From NCBI RefSeq assembly GCF_000219915.2, contig NC_017964.1, forward strand, positions 1,798,001 through 1,862,000: DNA of 64,000 nt, given 5' to 3'. Below, piece after piece: positions 1 to 9,029 of this stretch. Position numbers and translations under genes: made by a program. The stretch comes from Advenella kashmirensis WT001. Lineage in GTDB: Bacteria; Pseudomonadota; Gammaproteobacteria; Burkholderiales; Burkholderiaceae_B. The notes under the pieces are model-generated. The model was not told where the DNA came from and did no database searches. It saw nothing but the letters and a program-made list of their open reading frames with translations. Position 1 is the stretch's first letter. Each line of letters begins with the position of its first letter.

Positions 1-122
1 TTGCGCTGAAGGAACAGCCATGCCGCAGCCGGCTTATCGGACGTAAACGGATATTCCAGATGTAAAGGAACGTCACAGGGACAGCAACGGGCGGTTTTGC
101 TGGGGTCGGCCAAGGCATCCAT
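1..122 (-). CDS. possible 5' part of an unrecognised gene, cut by window edge
   Basis: An open frame on the minus strand starts with ATG at 122 and runs without a stop through base 1 (about 40 codons, beginning MDALADPSK). It lies 28 bases after the stop of the cytochrome b561-like gene, so it could be the next gene of the same operon. There is only a weak ribosome binding site and I recognise no family. It may be a chance frame. Confidence 0.25.
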   Translation of the reverse strand, partial: MDALADPSKTARCCPCDVPLHLEYPFTSDKPAAAWLFLQR

Positions 123-150
123 TGCCTGCGAGGCCAACCCCCGGGGCTGC

Positions 151-851
151 TCAGAATCGCGAGAGCCAGAACACAAAGGCAGCGCACACTAATAATATGA
201 TGGATGCACGAATCGCGACGGCGGCATTATCCTGGCTGTGCGCTGGCGGTTTTGCCGCCACATTCCGATCTGCCGGTAGGTCGCCCGTTACCATGGCGCG
301 TATCAGGGCTGCCGGCGAAACACACTGTAATAGGCAATTGCGCACAGGTGCAATGCTACCAGTGCAACCAGTATCCATTCGCTTGCGTGATGGATACTGT
401 TGAAAAATCGGCTGAGCGAAGGATTCAGGCCGCTTAGCGGACCTTCGAAAAGAATGTCATCACTGGCAAAGAGCCCGCTGGTTGCCTGCAATCCGAAAGC
501 CAGCAGCATGGCAACCACAGACCATGCGCCCAATGGGTTGTGGCCAGCCCATGTTGTTGTGCGTAATTTTGCGGCACGTAAATAGGCGGCAATTTTCCGT
601 GGCCCCACGACAAATTGTGTAAACCGCGCGTAATACGGACCCATGAAGCCCCAGATAAGGCGGAAAAGTATGAGGGTAAGCACGGCATAGCCGAAACGGG
701 AATGCCAGGTCATCCAGTCCAGGCCGGTTTCGGACAGCCAGCCTTCCGTAATACCGGCAGACTTGACGCAAAAATAGGCGCCTGCCACGCAAAAAACCAA
801 CAGCCAGTGAAACAGTCGCAAAGGCAGATCCCAGACTCTGATATTATTCAT
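151..851 (-). CDS. cytochrome b561-family membrane protein (one-base frameshift)
   Basis: The protein begins MNNIRVWDLPLRLFHWLL, the usual start of b-type di-haem cytochrome b561/Ni-Fe hydrogenase cytochrome b subunits. It has four hydrophobic segments and haem-ligand histidines (FHW near residue 15, WHSRFGY near 50, HHASEWIL near 155, ALHLCAI near 168). Such proteins pass electrons between the quinone pool and periplasmic or membrane partners. The frame stops early at 303, but the next frame continues with LIRAMVTGDLP and a final hydrophobic segment ending at 151. Restoring one C in the run read at 306-308 (plus strand GGG) joins them into a normal-length protein of about 233 residues. The partner of this cytochrome is not in the window. 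Confidence 0.75.
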
Positions 852-985
852 TCGTCATTTTCCAGCAGGTTGCTTTCGAGCCGAATTCCATTGCCCGACT
901 TTACCGTTATTTTAACATTTGCAGTGTAATTGCCTCAGAGTTGGTCTATGATAAGCGAACTATTTAAATCAGCTTACAGGTACTC

Positions 986-1549
986 ATGTCGCGTTCAACT
1001 AAAGTTCTTCTTGCGATCATTGCAGCAGCCGTGCTGGCAGGGTGTTCCTCGACCAAAACCGGCAGGGACCGCTCAATCAGCCATTCCCCGCGCGACCAAG
1101 TGCAGCGAATCGAGTATGACGAAAGCGCCTATGCCTTGCCGGTAGGGCAGCCCACCATGCTGGTGGGACGCGCGTTCATTTATGATGCCATTAACGGTGG
1201 GGAACGCAGCGGCGGGAATGTCGACGTCGTGCTCAATCCCGTATCGGCCATGAGTGACCAGTGGTTCAATGCAGTCTGTCGTCGCGGTAATGTACTGGCA
1301 GGCAAAGCAGACCCGCGCTACGCGGCCAGGGCCTATGCGTCCAAAACCAATTCTTTCGGCCAGTTTGCGTTCACCAACGTGCCTGCCGGCGAATATTACC
1401 TTACCACGCGGCTTTACTGGATGGATACCAAACCCTTCTCGGGCGCCGTCCAGTATGGCGGATTGCTGGCCAAAAAAGTACGGCTTGTTCCTGGGACAAA
1501 TACAATCAATCTGTCCGACAGCGACAAATGCCGGGGTTATTTTCATTAA
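986..1549 (+). CDS. predicted outer-membrane lipoprotein with a carboxypeptidase-regulatory-like domain
   Basis: The protein has 187 residues. Its N-terminus is a lipoprotein signal peptide with lipobox LAGC (Cys near residue 20), followed by SSTKTGRD. The middle resembles a small beta-sandwich: the stretch NSFGQFAFTNVPAGEYYLTT (about 127-146) is the typical end of carboxypeptidase-regulatory-like or Cna-B-type domains. No catalytic motif is seen. It is the first of three consecutive lipoprotein genes on the plus strand, but spacers of 196 and 163 bases suggest separate promoters. Function unknown. Confidence 0.7.
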   Translation: MSRSTKVLLAIIAAAVLAGCSSTKTGRDRSISHSPRDQVQRIEYDESAYALPVGQPTMLVGRAFIYDAINGGERSGGNVDVVLNPVSAMSDQWFNAVCRRGNVLAGKADPRYAARAYASKTNSFGQFAFTNVPAGEYYLTTRLYWMDTKPFSGAVQYGGLLAKKVRLVPGTNTINLSDSDKCRGYFH

Positions 1550-1745
1550 TCATGCAGTTATCGGCTGATTTGCGGCAATGGGTGATCATCCATGTTATCC
1601 GGCGCCCAGCGTTTTTCTCCACATACAACTTGCTTCATTCACATTTTGCAATGAATTTACCCGGCTTTAATGATTAAATTCAGGCAGGAAAAGCTCTGCT
1701 TTGTGTTATTGCAGCATTTTTTTCATTTTATTAGAAAGGCAAACT

Positions 1746-2288
1746 ATGAAATTAATTACGCTTGTTACGGTCGCTGCAGTGACGACCGCTGTTGCGGGAT
1801 GCAGTTTTTTTGAAAAAAAGGCCACATCAGGAACCGTTGCCGCCACATCAACCACGCCCGGCGGCTCAGCGACCGCCGTTCAGACGACTGGTGCCGGTAA
1901 TCTGGAAGTATATGTGGGTTCGACAGCCAAGCCTAAAGCGACCAAGGGCAAGTCAGCCAAAACCATTCCTCTGCAGGTTGGAGACCAGACTTACCAGGGT
2001 GTTGGTCCCATTCTTACCCGTGCCGATATCAAGAATGTTTTCGTGACCAAGGCTGGTGATCGTCCCGCTTTGGGGCTGCGCGTAACGCCAGAAGGCGCCC
2101 GCAAGCTGAACGCCGAAATTTCCGGCAAATCAGTCAAGGGGAAAATGGTTTTGGCCAGCCTGAACGACTCCATTTTTTCAACAACGATTGCTTCGCCTGG
2201 CGCCGTGGACGATGGCGTGCTGCTGATGCCCATGGCTACGTTGAATAACGCCAAAACAGCGGCAGACATTATTCGTGGTAAAAAATAA
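1746..2288 (+). CDS. lipoprotein with a SecD P1-like domain
   Basis: I chose ATG 1746 because it follows GAAAGGC and opens a clean lipoprotein signal peptide (MKLITLVTV, lipobox VAGC); an upstream in-frame start at 1701 would spoil the signal. The mature part has a low-complexity Thr/Ala/Gly linker. A domain follows (LTRADIKNV, then LGLRVTPEGARKLN, then KMVLASLNDSIFSTTI and a final AADIIRGKK) with the order seen in the periplasmic P1 head of SecD: a V/LTxxDI start, an L-T-x-E-G-A-R helix, a substrate-like strand, and an LRxG-like end. It has no SecD membrane domain. Length is 180 residues. Function unknown; a periplasmic binding or chaperone role is inference. The next gene is a likely divergent paralogue. 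Confidence 0.7.
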   Translation: MKLITLVTVAAVTTAVAGCSFFEKKATSGTVAATSTTPGGSATAVQTTGAGNLEVYVGSTAKPKATKGKSAKTIPLQVGDQTYQGVGPILTRADIKNVFVTKAGDRPALGLRVTPEGARKLNAEISGKSVKGKMVLASLNDSIFSTTIASPGAVDDGVLLMPMATLNNAKTAADIIRGKK

Positions 2289-2451
2289 GATCATCCGGGT
2301 CTTCGGTTTTGATGTACCGGTTGCGTTGCTTGCAGTGTTCACTCTGAATATTGTTAACAATTGAGCGTTGTTTTTTCTCTGAATCTGTTGTAACGTAAAC
2401 GGACGACTTTATGCGAAGTTGTTCTCAAATTAGTTTTAATTAGGAAATACT

Positions 2452-2940
2452 ATGAAATTATCCAGAAAAGTTGCGTTGATTGTGCTTCCTCTGGCTGCGG
2501 TACTGGCCGGATGTAACTCAATGAAGACTGGTACCGAGAGCAGTCCCGGCACTGCACAGACCCCTGCTGCAAAAGGTACTGCAGTAGACGTATTCCTGGC
2601 TTCTGACAAAGTCATCAAAAGTTATCGTCCTGTTAAGCTGAGTGAGAAACAGACCATTTATGTTAGCAAAACACCAATCATCACTCGCGCCAATTTGACG
2701 AGCGTTGATCGTGTTCGCGACAGCCAGGGCCGTTCTTTTGTCAAACTGTCTCTGAATCCTGCCGGTGTTGCCGCTTTGAATGCAGCGCCCAAGGAACAGG
2801 GCTATGCGACAACCGTAGGTGGTCAGTTGGCTTCCCTCACGGGTATTCGCCAGAATAACGATTTCCTCTTCATGGTCCGGGATGATCAGGTTGCCGGATC
2901 CGTTGTCGAGGCCATCGCGCCAAAAACAGCAGCTAAATAA
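2452..2940 (+). CDS. lipoprotein, likely paralogue of the preceding SecD P1-like lipoprotein
   Basis: The protein has 162 residues. It begins MKLSRKVALIVLPLAA with lipobox LAGC, so it should be lipidated at Cys near residue 22. A polar linker precedes TPIITRANLTSVDRV and VKLSLNPAGVAALNAA, which match the arrangement of LTRADIKNV and LRVTPEGARKLN in the gene just upstream. The same SecD-P1-like fold is therefore likely, although less well conserved here. The start has a GGAAAT ribosome binding site. A strong rho-independent terminator follows the stop. Function unknown; the tandem arrangement suggests duplication. Confidence 0.7.
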   Translation: MKLSRKVALIVLPLAAVLAGCNSMKTGTESSPGTAQTPAAKGTAVDVFLASDKVIKSYRPVKLSEKQTIYVSKTPIITRANLTSVDRVRDSQGRSFVKLSLNPAGVAALNAAPKEQGYATTVGGQLASLTGIRQNNDFLFMVRDDQVAGSVVEAIAPKTAAK

Positions 2941-2985
2941 TTTCAGCTGCCTGCATTGCCACCTGTTTTGTAAGTGGCAATACCA

Positions 2986-3011
2986 GCCTCGCCTTGTGGC
3001 GAGGCTTTTTT
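2986..3011 (+). terminator. rho-independent terminator after the lipoprotein genes
   Basis: A perfect 8-bp stem (GCCTCGCC / GGCGAGGC) with loop TTGT is followed by six T residues. It lies 45 bases after the stop at 2940. Confidence 0.9.
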
Positions 3012-3077
3012 ACGACCTTTGATATTGTCATGTATAAGTCGTATTCTATGGTGCTTGATGTCCAATAAAGGTGCACA

Positions 3078-4787
3078 ATGCTGTCGCTATTTCCTGTTCG
3101 TTTTCTGGCATTTTTCCTCGTCATTCTCGGTACGGTGGTCTGCCTGGTCCTTGGCATAACCGTTGCCGCGGGATGGTATGTGGCTGCGCTCGTGTTTTTG
3201 CTACTGACAATGCTTGGCATTCATGATCTTATTCAGCCTCGTCATTCGGTTAAACGCAATTATCCGGTCATCGGCAACCTGCGCTTTGTGCTGGAATTCA
3301 TTCGGCCCGAATTGCGCCAGTACTTCATCGAAAGCGATACCGATACGCTGCCCTTTTCGCGCGCACAACGCTCTATCGTTTATCAGCGGGCCAAACAGCA
3401 AATTGACAAGCGTCCCTTTGGGACGATAGAAAATGTCTACAGCGACGATTACGAATGGGTCAATCATTCCATGATGCCCAGTCATATTCCTGATCGCGAT
3501 TTTCGGATCACCGTGGGACAGGGGCAGTGCAGTCAGCCCTATGACATATCCGTGTTCAACATTTCTGCAATGAGTTTTGGCGCGCTGTCGGCCAACGCTA
3601 TCCGCTCGCTCAACCGCGGCGCCAAGGCAGGTGGGTTTGCCCATGACACAGGAGAAGGCGGAATCAGCAGCTATCACCTTGAAGCCGGTGGCGATCTGAT
3701 CTGGAACATTGGTTCCGGTTACTTTGGTTGCAGGGATGAAAACGGACATTTTTCCGATAGCGCATTTGCCCAGAAAGCGACCATGCCTAATATAAAAATG
3801 ATTGAAATCAAGCTGTCGCAGGGTGCCAAGCCGGGCCATGGTGGCATCCTGCCCGGTGCCAAAGTCACAGCTGAAATAGCTCAGGTGCGTGGCGTGACGC
3901 CAGGCGTTGACTGCGACTCGCCAGCGGCGCATTCGGCATTCAGTACGCCGGTCGAGCTATTGCAGTTTGTCCAGCGTCTGCGCCGGCTATCCGGCGGCAA
4001 GCCGGTGGGCTTTAAGTTGTGTATTGGCCATCCCTGGGAGTGGTTTGCCATCGTCAAGGCCATGCTGGAAACCGATATCACGCCAGACTTTATCGTGGTG
4101 GACGGTTCCGAAGGCGGAACCGGCGCAGCGCCCGTGGAGTTCGTCGATCATATGGGCGTGCCGCTTAAAGAGGCGTTGCGGTTGGTGCACAATGCGCTGG
4201 TCGGTGTCGGGTTGCGTGAGCGCATCAAGATTGGCGCATCGGGAAAAATTATTTCTGCCTTTGATATGCTCAGAACACTCGCGCTGGGCGCAGACTGGTG
4301 CAATAGCGCACGTGGCTTCATGTTTGCCGTAGGCTGTATTCAGGCACAGGCCTGTCATACCGGCAAGTGTCCTTCGGGCGTGGCTACCCAGGATCCTTCA
4401 CGTCAGCGCGCCATTGTTGTGATGGATAAGGCAGACAGAGTGACGCATTTTCATCGCAATTCAGTGCATGCGCTGGCCGAGCTGCTGCAGGCCGCCGGGC
4501 TGACACACCCCAACCAATTGCGAGCGCATCATGTGGTGCGGCGTATATCCAGTTCCGAAGTCAAAGTACTGTCGGCGATATACCCGGAACTGGAAAAGGG
4601 CGACTTGCTCAAAGGCCGTTATCGTCTGAAGATTTTCGAGGTCTGCTGGCCGCTGGCTCAGGCGCATTCTTTTCAACCAGCGCGCTCCATTGATCTGGTC
4701 GCCAGCGAGATCAACACCGGCTATCAGGCTGGTGAGAAATCGGTAGAAAAGGATGCGCCGTTCGATAAGGCGCTGCAACCGCTTTAA
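3078..4787 (+). CDS. glutamate synthase-like FMN-binding protein (GltB central domain family)
   Basis: This 569-residue protein has two N-terminal membrane segments (about residues 8-50) and then the FMN/Fe-S synthase domain of glutamate synthase. Visible motifs are ISAMSFGALSANAI, the GEGGISSYH loop, KPGHGGILPGAKV, DGSEGGTGAAP, and a cluster GCIQAQACHTGKCPSG that supplies Fe-S cysteines. It lacks the N-terminal glutaminase domain of GltB, so it belongs to the stand-alone 'FMN-binding glutamate synthase family' of unproven reaction. The start follows AAAGGTG. It stands alone between a terminator and a convergent gene. Confidence 0.85.
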   Translation: MLSLFPVRFLAFFLVILGTVVCLVLGITVAAGWYVAALVFLLLTMLGIHDLIQPRHSVKRNYPVIGNLRFVLEFIRPELRQYFIESDTDTLPFSRAQRSIVYQRAKQQIDKRPFGTIENVYSDDYEWVNHSMMPSHIPDRDFRITVGQGQCSQPYDISVFNISAMSFGALSANAIRSLNRGAKAGGFAHDTGEGGISSYHLEAGGDLIWNIGSGYFGCRDENGHFSDSAFAQKATMPNIKMIEIKLSQGAKPGHGGILPGAKVTAEIAQVRGVTPGVDCDSPAAHSAFSTPVELLQFVQRLRRLSGGKPVGFKLCIGHPWEWFAIVKAMLETDITPDFIVVDGSEGGTGAAPVEFVDHMGVPLKEALRLVHNALVGVGLRERIKIGASGKIISAFDMLRTLALGADWCNSARGFMFAVGCIQAQACHTGKCPSGVATQDPSRQRAIVVMDKADRVTHFHRNSVHALAELLQAAGLTHPNQLRAHHVVRRISSSEVKVLSAIYPELEKGDLLKGRYRLKIFEVCWPLAQAHSFQPARSIDLVASEINTGYQAGEKSVEKDAPFDKALQPL

Positions 4788-4830
4788 ATTGCTTGCCGTC
4801 AGGGCCGCAGGCGCAGCCCGGCGTCAAGAG

Positions 4831-4865
4831 TGCAAGGCGTACACGTTATCGGTTGACGCCTTGCA
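4831..4865. repeat. inverted repeat between convergent genes
   Basis: Ten-base arms (TGCAAGGCGT at 4831-4840, ACGCCTTGCA at 4856-4865) flank a 15-base spacer. It lies between the convergent genes ending at 4787 and 4922 and could act as a weak terminator for either, but no T run follows. Confidence 0.5.
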
Positions 4866-4921
4866 AGTGCGGGGTTGGTGATATTGCCCGGGCTTTCGCT
4901 ACAGGCGGTCGCGGCAGCAGC

Positions 4922-5458
4922 TTATTGCGCGGCGGGTGCCGCTGGCTTGGCGGGTGTCTCTGGTGCAGCAGGGGTTGCTGGTGCAGATGATGCTGCCCGC
5001 GCCAGTTTTTCGCAATTTGCCGTGAAATCCTTGATGAAGCGGTTTTTTTCTGCGATTTTCTCTTTGGGCGTAGACCACAGCAGCTCGACAAACTCGATAA
5101 ATGAGGAGACGCGTTCGTCTGGAATGGCCGTGTTGTTGCTGACTGCTTCGTTGGCTTCATCCTGCGTCTTGCCATTTATGCGCATATCATAAAGCTGCGC
5201 AATGATCTTGCCTGCATCGGTGCAGGTAAGCGTGACGGGCGCGGTATCAGTGCTGGCGTCCTCACCTTGCGCATTCTGGTAGGGGTCTTCCTGCTTGGGC
5301 GGCGGCGCTGGCGCTGGAGGAGGCTGGCGCAATTCTGACTGCTGCGGTAGTTCGACATCGTCGTCATTGAACAGTGTTGTCTCAATAATTTTCCACGCAC
5401 CAAAGGCAATGGCTGTTGCAATCAGCAGCAAAATGAGCAACTTTATGAACGATTTCAT
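4922..5458 (-). CDS. membrane-anchored Pro/Ala-rich protein of unknown function
   Basis: ATG 5458 is preferred over 5518 because AAGGAT stands at the right distance and the protein then starts with a single membrane anchor (MKSFIKLLILLLIATAIAFG). The 178-residue protein continues with an acidic and proline-rich linker (QPPPAPAPPP near 45-55). A compact middle domain with two cysteines (TCTDAG and ANCEKLA) may form a periplasmic disulphide. The tail is Ala/Pro-rich. The topology suggests a short cytoplasmic end and a periplasmic body. I do not recognise the family. Confidence 0.6.
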   Translation of the reverse strand: MKSFIKLLILLLIATAIAFGAWKIIETTLFNDDDVELPQQSELRQPPPAPAPPPKQEDPYQNAQGEDASTDTAPVTLTCTDAGKIIAQLYDMRINGKTQDEANEAVSNNTAIPDERVSSFIEFVELLWSTPKEKIAEKNRFIKDFTANCEKLARAASSAPATPAAPETPAKPAAPAAQ

Positions 5459-5664
5459 GTATATCCTTACGCTTGTGAACGGAGGTACAAACCGCCGTTC
5501 CTGACTATGACGAATCAATATACTATAACTTATTTGTGGCGGTCAGAAAATTCAGTAACCGATAAACATATTTACGAAATCATACGGTCATCCTGCCGAG
5601 GTCGGCGTGGTGTTGGCATTGTCACAATTTACCTGTTTCAGCGAAAAGCAAGGGGCTAAACGGC

Positions 5665-6459
5665 CTAGCGGCTTGCCAGCAATTGCGGACAGCGATGGTC
5701 CTGGAAGTCTCCTTCAGACGACGCGCCGGGGCGGTGGGTCGCAAACAGTAGAAACTGCCGTTCAGACAAGGGGTAGAGCGCCAGACTGACATTGGCCATG
5801 TCCTGTCGTGCGTGTGCCAGCGTGGTGATGGTCAAGGCGATGGCGCCGCGCTGCTCAAGCTCGCCCAGCGACAGGGTCCGCGCCTGGTACGCATGGCCAT
5901 TGATGCCACCCGGCACCGGTTGCCACTGCGAATTGAACTGCGATTGCATGGCAAGCAGGCGTTCGCGCAGGGCGGGGCGAATACATGAAATGTGGGTATG
6001 CAGATGATTCTGACTGCGGCCCGACTTTGAATTGATGGTAAAGGAATAGTCCTGCACGGGGATGGCTCTGCCCAACAATCGATCCATGTAATGGCGAGCG
6101 TGCCAGGCTTGCGCAAAATACGGGGTACGGCTTGCACTCAGCAGCGTCGGATCTTCCAGACCCGTCACGTGCCGGGTGGGCATATGCAAATATTGTAACG
6201 GTCCGTTTTTGTCCTTGAAGATGACGTAGCCCTTATCCATATCAACCTTGATGCATGGCAGGGGCGGATTCTTGCCGGCCAATTGATTGGGGATGCATTG
6301 GTCATGCACAAAATGCCAGAGTATGTCGCCGCGTGCCACCTGTTTGGTAGGCACTGCCGCCTTTGGTTCGGGAACAGCAGATGTATTGCATGCCGTCAGC
6401 AGGCTGACGGCCATGAGCATTGCGGCAAGCCCGCAACGGGACCGGACAGACATAATCAC
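5665..6459 (-). CDS. cdh: CDP-diacylglycerol pyrophosphatase (Cdh family)
   Basis: The enzyme hydrolyses CDP-diacylglycerol to phosphatidate and CMP. The 264-residue protein starts with a lipoprotein-type signal (LLTACN, Cys near residue 24). It shows the Cdh signatures: an early CIPNQ segment, GPLQYLHMPT, INSKSGRSQNHLHTHISCIRP with the HxHxH histidine triad of the HIT-like superfamily (about residues 151-156), and PGGINGHAYQ. Length is close to E. coli Cdh. It lies 23 bases after an LplT-like transporter gene on the same strand, so the two are probably one phospholipid-turnover operon. Confidence 0.88.
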   Translation of the reverse strand: MIMSVRSRCGLAAMLMAVSLLTACNTSAVPEPKAAVPTKQVARGDILWHFVHDQCIPNQLAGKNPPLPCIKVDMDKGYVIFKDKNGPLQYLHMPTRHVTGLEDPTLLSASRTPYFAQAWHARHYMDRLLGRAIPVQDYSFTINSKSGRSQNHLHTHISCIRPALRERLLAMQSQFNSQWQPVPGGINGHAYQARTLSLGELEQRGAIALTITTLAHARQDMANVSLALYPLSERQFLLFATHRPGASSEGDFQDHRCPQLLASR

Positions 6460-6482
6460 TCCTTGTTCAGCGTGCTTGCCAA

Positions 6483-7829
6483 TTACTCCATGGGTTCGCG
6501 CATTTCAGTAATGTACGAATGGTCGGAGCGCATGACGACAAATACAAAAATGGCATTGGCGATGCCAAGGAAAAGAACAATCAACGGGACCGTACTGAAG
6601 GTAATCAACAGGCCGGTAATGACCGAACTGGCCACCAGGAAAATGGCATTCATGATATTGTTGGCAGCAATCACACGCGAGGAATGGGTTTTTGGTGTCT
6701 TTTGCTGGATCAGCACATAAAGCGGCACGCTGTACAGTCCGGCCGACATGCTCAGCAGGAACAGGCCGGCGATCAACAGCCAATTTGCAGGTAGCCTGAT
6801 AAATTCGTGCAGCGCCAGCAGATGCGTGCCATTCAAATCATGGGCCAGAAAATACAGTGCAATGGAAAAGACGGTCATGCCGGCGGCGCCCACGGGAACG
6901 AGTTTGAGCACATTCAGCCCTTTTTTGCCGATCCAGCCGCAAAGGACAGAGCCAAATCCCACACCGATGGAAAATACGCCCAGCAGCAGGGTAGCAACCT
7001 GTTCGTCGCCACGCAGAATTTCCTTGGCAAAGACCGGGAATATATTCAGATACACCGCACCAAAAAACCACATCCAGCTGATCAGCAAAATGCTTTTGAA
7101 CACATGCAGATCATGAAAGGCGTACTTGATGTTTTCTATCGTGCCGCCGATCGGATTCCAGTCCAGCTTCAGATCGGCAGCAGATACGGGGGTGGGCGGA
7201 ACCAGTCCTGAGCAAAGCCGGCCTGCAATTGCAATTAATACGCAACTGGCAGCCACATAATGGTAACCGAAGCCTTCGATGCCGGCCATGAACCCGCCTG
7301 CCATATTGCCCAGCAGAATCGCGACAAAAGTGCCCATTTCAACCCAGCCGTTGCTGCTGACCAGTGTGGTGCCGTGAAAGACCTGGGGCAGATAGGCAAA
7401 CTTGACAGGTCCGAAAACGGTGGAATGGATGCCCATGAGCAGCACGCATAGCAGCAGAATGTACACGTGCTGGTAAATGAGAGCGAACGCGGCCAATGCC
7501 ATGATGCCGATCTCAGCAGTTTTGATCCAGCGCATGAAGCGCGCTTTTTCGAATTTGTCTGACATTTGCCCGCTCACTGCAGACAGCAGTAAAAACGGGA
7601 TAATGAACATGCCATTGATCACGACGCCGGCCATTTCCGGCGGCAACCAGCTGACCGAAACATGATACGTAAGCATGATGGTGACCGCAAACTTGAACAG
7701 ATTGTCATTGGCCGCACCCGATATCTGGGTCCAGAAATAGGGGGCAAAACGCCGTTGCAGCATGATATGGGTCGCATCGTCAGATGCAACGCCATTTTTG
7801 GCAGTATCGTGGGAAGAGGGATTTGTCAT
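6483..7829 (-). CDS. major facilitator transporter, LplT-like (lysophospholipid flippase family)
   Basis: The 448-residue protein has about 12 hydrophobic segments. The N-terminal half contains SGAANDNLFKFA, GQMSDKFEKARFMRWIKTAEI and STVFGPVKFAYLPQ. These are hallmarks of LplT and of the transporter half of Aas-type fusions, which move lysophospholipids across the inner membrane for re-acylation. No acyltransferase domain is attached or adjacent. The downstream neighbour is cdh, which supports a phospholipid role. Exact substrate is inference. Confidence 0.75.
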   Translation of the reverse strand: MTNPSSHDTAKNGVASDDATHIMLQRRFAPYFWTQISGAANDNLFKFAVTIMLTYHVSVSWLPPEMAGVVINGMFIIPFLLLSAVSGQMSDKFEKARFMRWIKTAEIGIMALAAFALIYQHVYILLLCVLLMGIHSTVFGPVKFAYLPQVFHGTTLVSSNGWVEMGTFVAILLGNMAGGFMAGIEGFGYHYVAASCVLIAIAGRLCSGLVPPTPVSAADLKLDWNPIGGTIENIKYAFHDLHVFKSILLISWMWFFGAVYLNIFPVFAKEILRGDEQVATLLLGVFSIGVGFGSVLCGWIGKKGLNVLKLVPVGAAGMTVFSIALYFLAHDLNGTHLLALHEFIRLPANWLLIAGLFLLSMSAGLYSVPLYVLIQQKTPKTHSSRVIAANNIMNAIFLVASSVITGLLITFSTVPLIVLFLGIANAIFVFVVMRSDHSYITEMREPME

Positions 7830-8020
7830 GAAAATATATGTTACAGCAGCGGGACCTGCCGGACAGAAACAACAGTCGCAACATTAAACCAAAATGCAGG
7901 TTCGCGGTTAAGGAATAGCGGTTTAGTTAAAATGTATCATTGGATCTGTCAGAATTTCGTCATTCTGTCAACACAATCGGCTAAACTCTGAGCACCGAAA
8001 ACACGTTTGCGAGTGGCGAT

Positions 8021-8524
8021 ATGCAACGGTTCCTGACAACATTGATATTAGCAATCTGCGCGCCGGCGTATGCCATGGGCTGGGCTGCGCCTGCATCGGC
8101 GCCTTCCCAGCGCAGCGACGCTTTGGCTGGCGGCGCCGATCGCTGTGAAGTCGTGCTGGACTCGTTCAACAAGACCGCGCTTGGCGGACGGATTGATACG
8201 GCGCAGCTTGCCGACATCGTGCGCTCCCTGACATCGCGCAAGCAGCTACCCGCCTATTTTGTGACCAAAAAACAGGCCCGGCAAGCGGGGTGGTCGCCAG
8301 GACAATATTTGTCCGATATACCCGCATTGCGTGGCAAGTCTATCGGCGGTGACCATTTTGGCAACTATGAGCGTCGACTGCCCAGAGGACAATGGAAAGA
8401 GGCCGATCTGGACTACCGCGGGAAAAAACGCAACGCCAAACGACTGGTCTTCGGCCAGGGCGGCCAGCAGTACGTGACCGTGGATCATTATGAGACATTT
8501 CACAAGGTGCCAGCATGTCGATGA
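8021..8524 (+). CDS. secreted barnase-type ribonuclease
   Basis: The 167-residue protein has a Sec signal peptide (MQRFLTTLILAICAPAYA, likely cut after residue 18). A mature N1/barnase-family guanyl-specific RNase follows. The catalytic residues of barnase can be placed: Glu127 in WKEAD, Arg137 and Arg141 in KRNAKR, and His156 in DHYETF. The GWSPG and IGGDHFGN segments also fit the family. The enzyme would cleave RNA after G, outside the cell or in competitors. The gene's 3' end overlaps the barstar gene, which supplies cytoplasmic protection. Confidence 0.9.
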   Translation: MQRFLTTLILAICAPAYAMGWAAPASAPSQRSDALAGGADRCEVVLDSFNKTALGGRIDTAQLADIVRSLTSRKQLPAYFVTKKQARQAGWSPGQYLSDIPALRGKSIGGDHFGNYERRLPRGQWKEADLDYRGKKRNAKRLVFGQGGQQYVTVDHYETFHKVPACR

Positions 8525-8844
8525 GAACCTCCAAACGCAGGAGAATGAAGGCCCAACGCCGCACCCCCGCGCCGCTCAAGACCTGCGAACTGACGCATAT
8601 TCATTCGATTGATGACGTTTACGACCAGTTGCAAATCGCGCTGCATTTGCCCCAGTATTTCGGTCGCAATCTTGATGCACTATACGATAGCCTGAGCACG
8701 GATGTAAAGGGCCCTTACCGGATTGTCTGGCACGGCCATGCCAGAAGCGCGATTGAGCTGGGTGAGCTGTATTATGAAGGATTGCTGGATATTTTCAGGG
8801 CGGTGGCCAGCGAACGTGACGATGTCCAGCTGGAGCTGGATTGA
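8515..8844 (+). CDS. barstar-family ribonuclease inhibitor
   Basis: Barstar binds barnase in the cytoplasm and blocks its active site. The 109-residue protein has the signature QYFGRNLDALYDSL (about 47-60); Asp53 and Asp57 match barstar Asp35 and Asp39, which plug the RNase active site. ATG 8515 has AAGGTG six bases upstream; ATG 8521 would instead give an ATGA overlap with the barnase stop. Either way the genes overlap and are probably translationally coupled. About 20 basic residues (SKRRRMKAQRR) precede the domain, which is unusual for barstar. Confidence 0.9.
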   Translation: MSMRTSKRRRMKAQRRTPAPLKTCELTHIHSIDDVYDQLQIALHLPQYFGRNLDALYDSLSTDVKGPYRIVWHGHARSAIELGELYYEGLLDIFRAVASERDDVQLELD

Positions 8845-9029
8845 GCGAGTAAGCGCAACAGGACAAGGCTAATTCGTTCAGGGCCGGTCAACCGGGATGG
8901 GGCGCGGGGTATGCTGGTCTGGGCAAGTGCAAAGACGCAGCATGTGCGTAAACGGCCCGGATCAGCGCAGCGAGCATATTGCGCAGAGCGCGCCTTGGCC
9001 GGTGGTTCTTTTCATCGAACTCACGGCAG

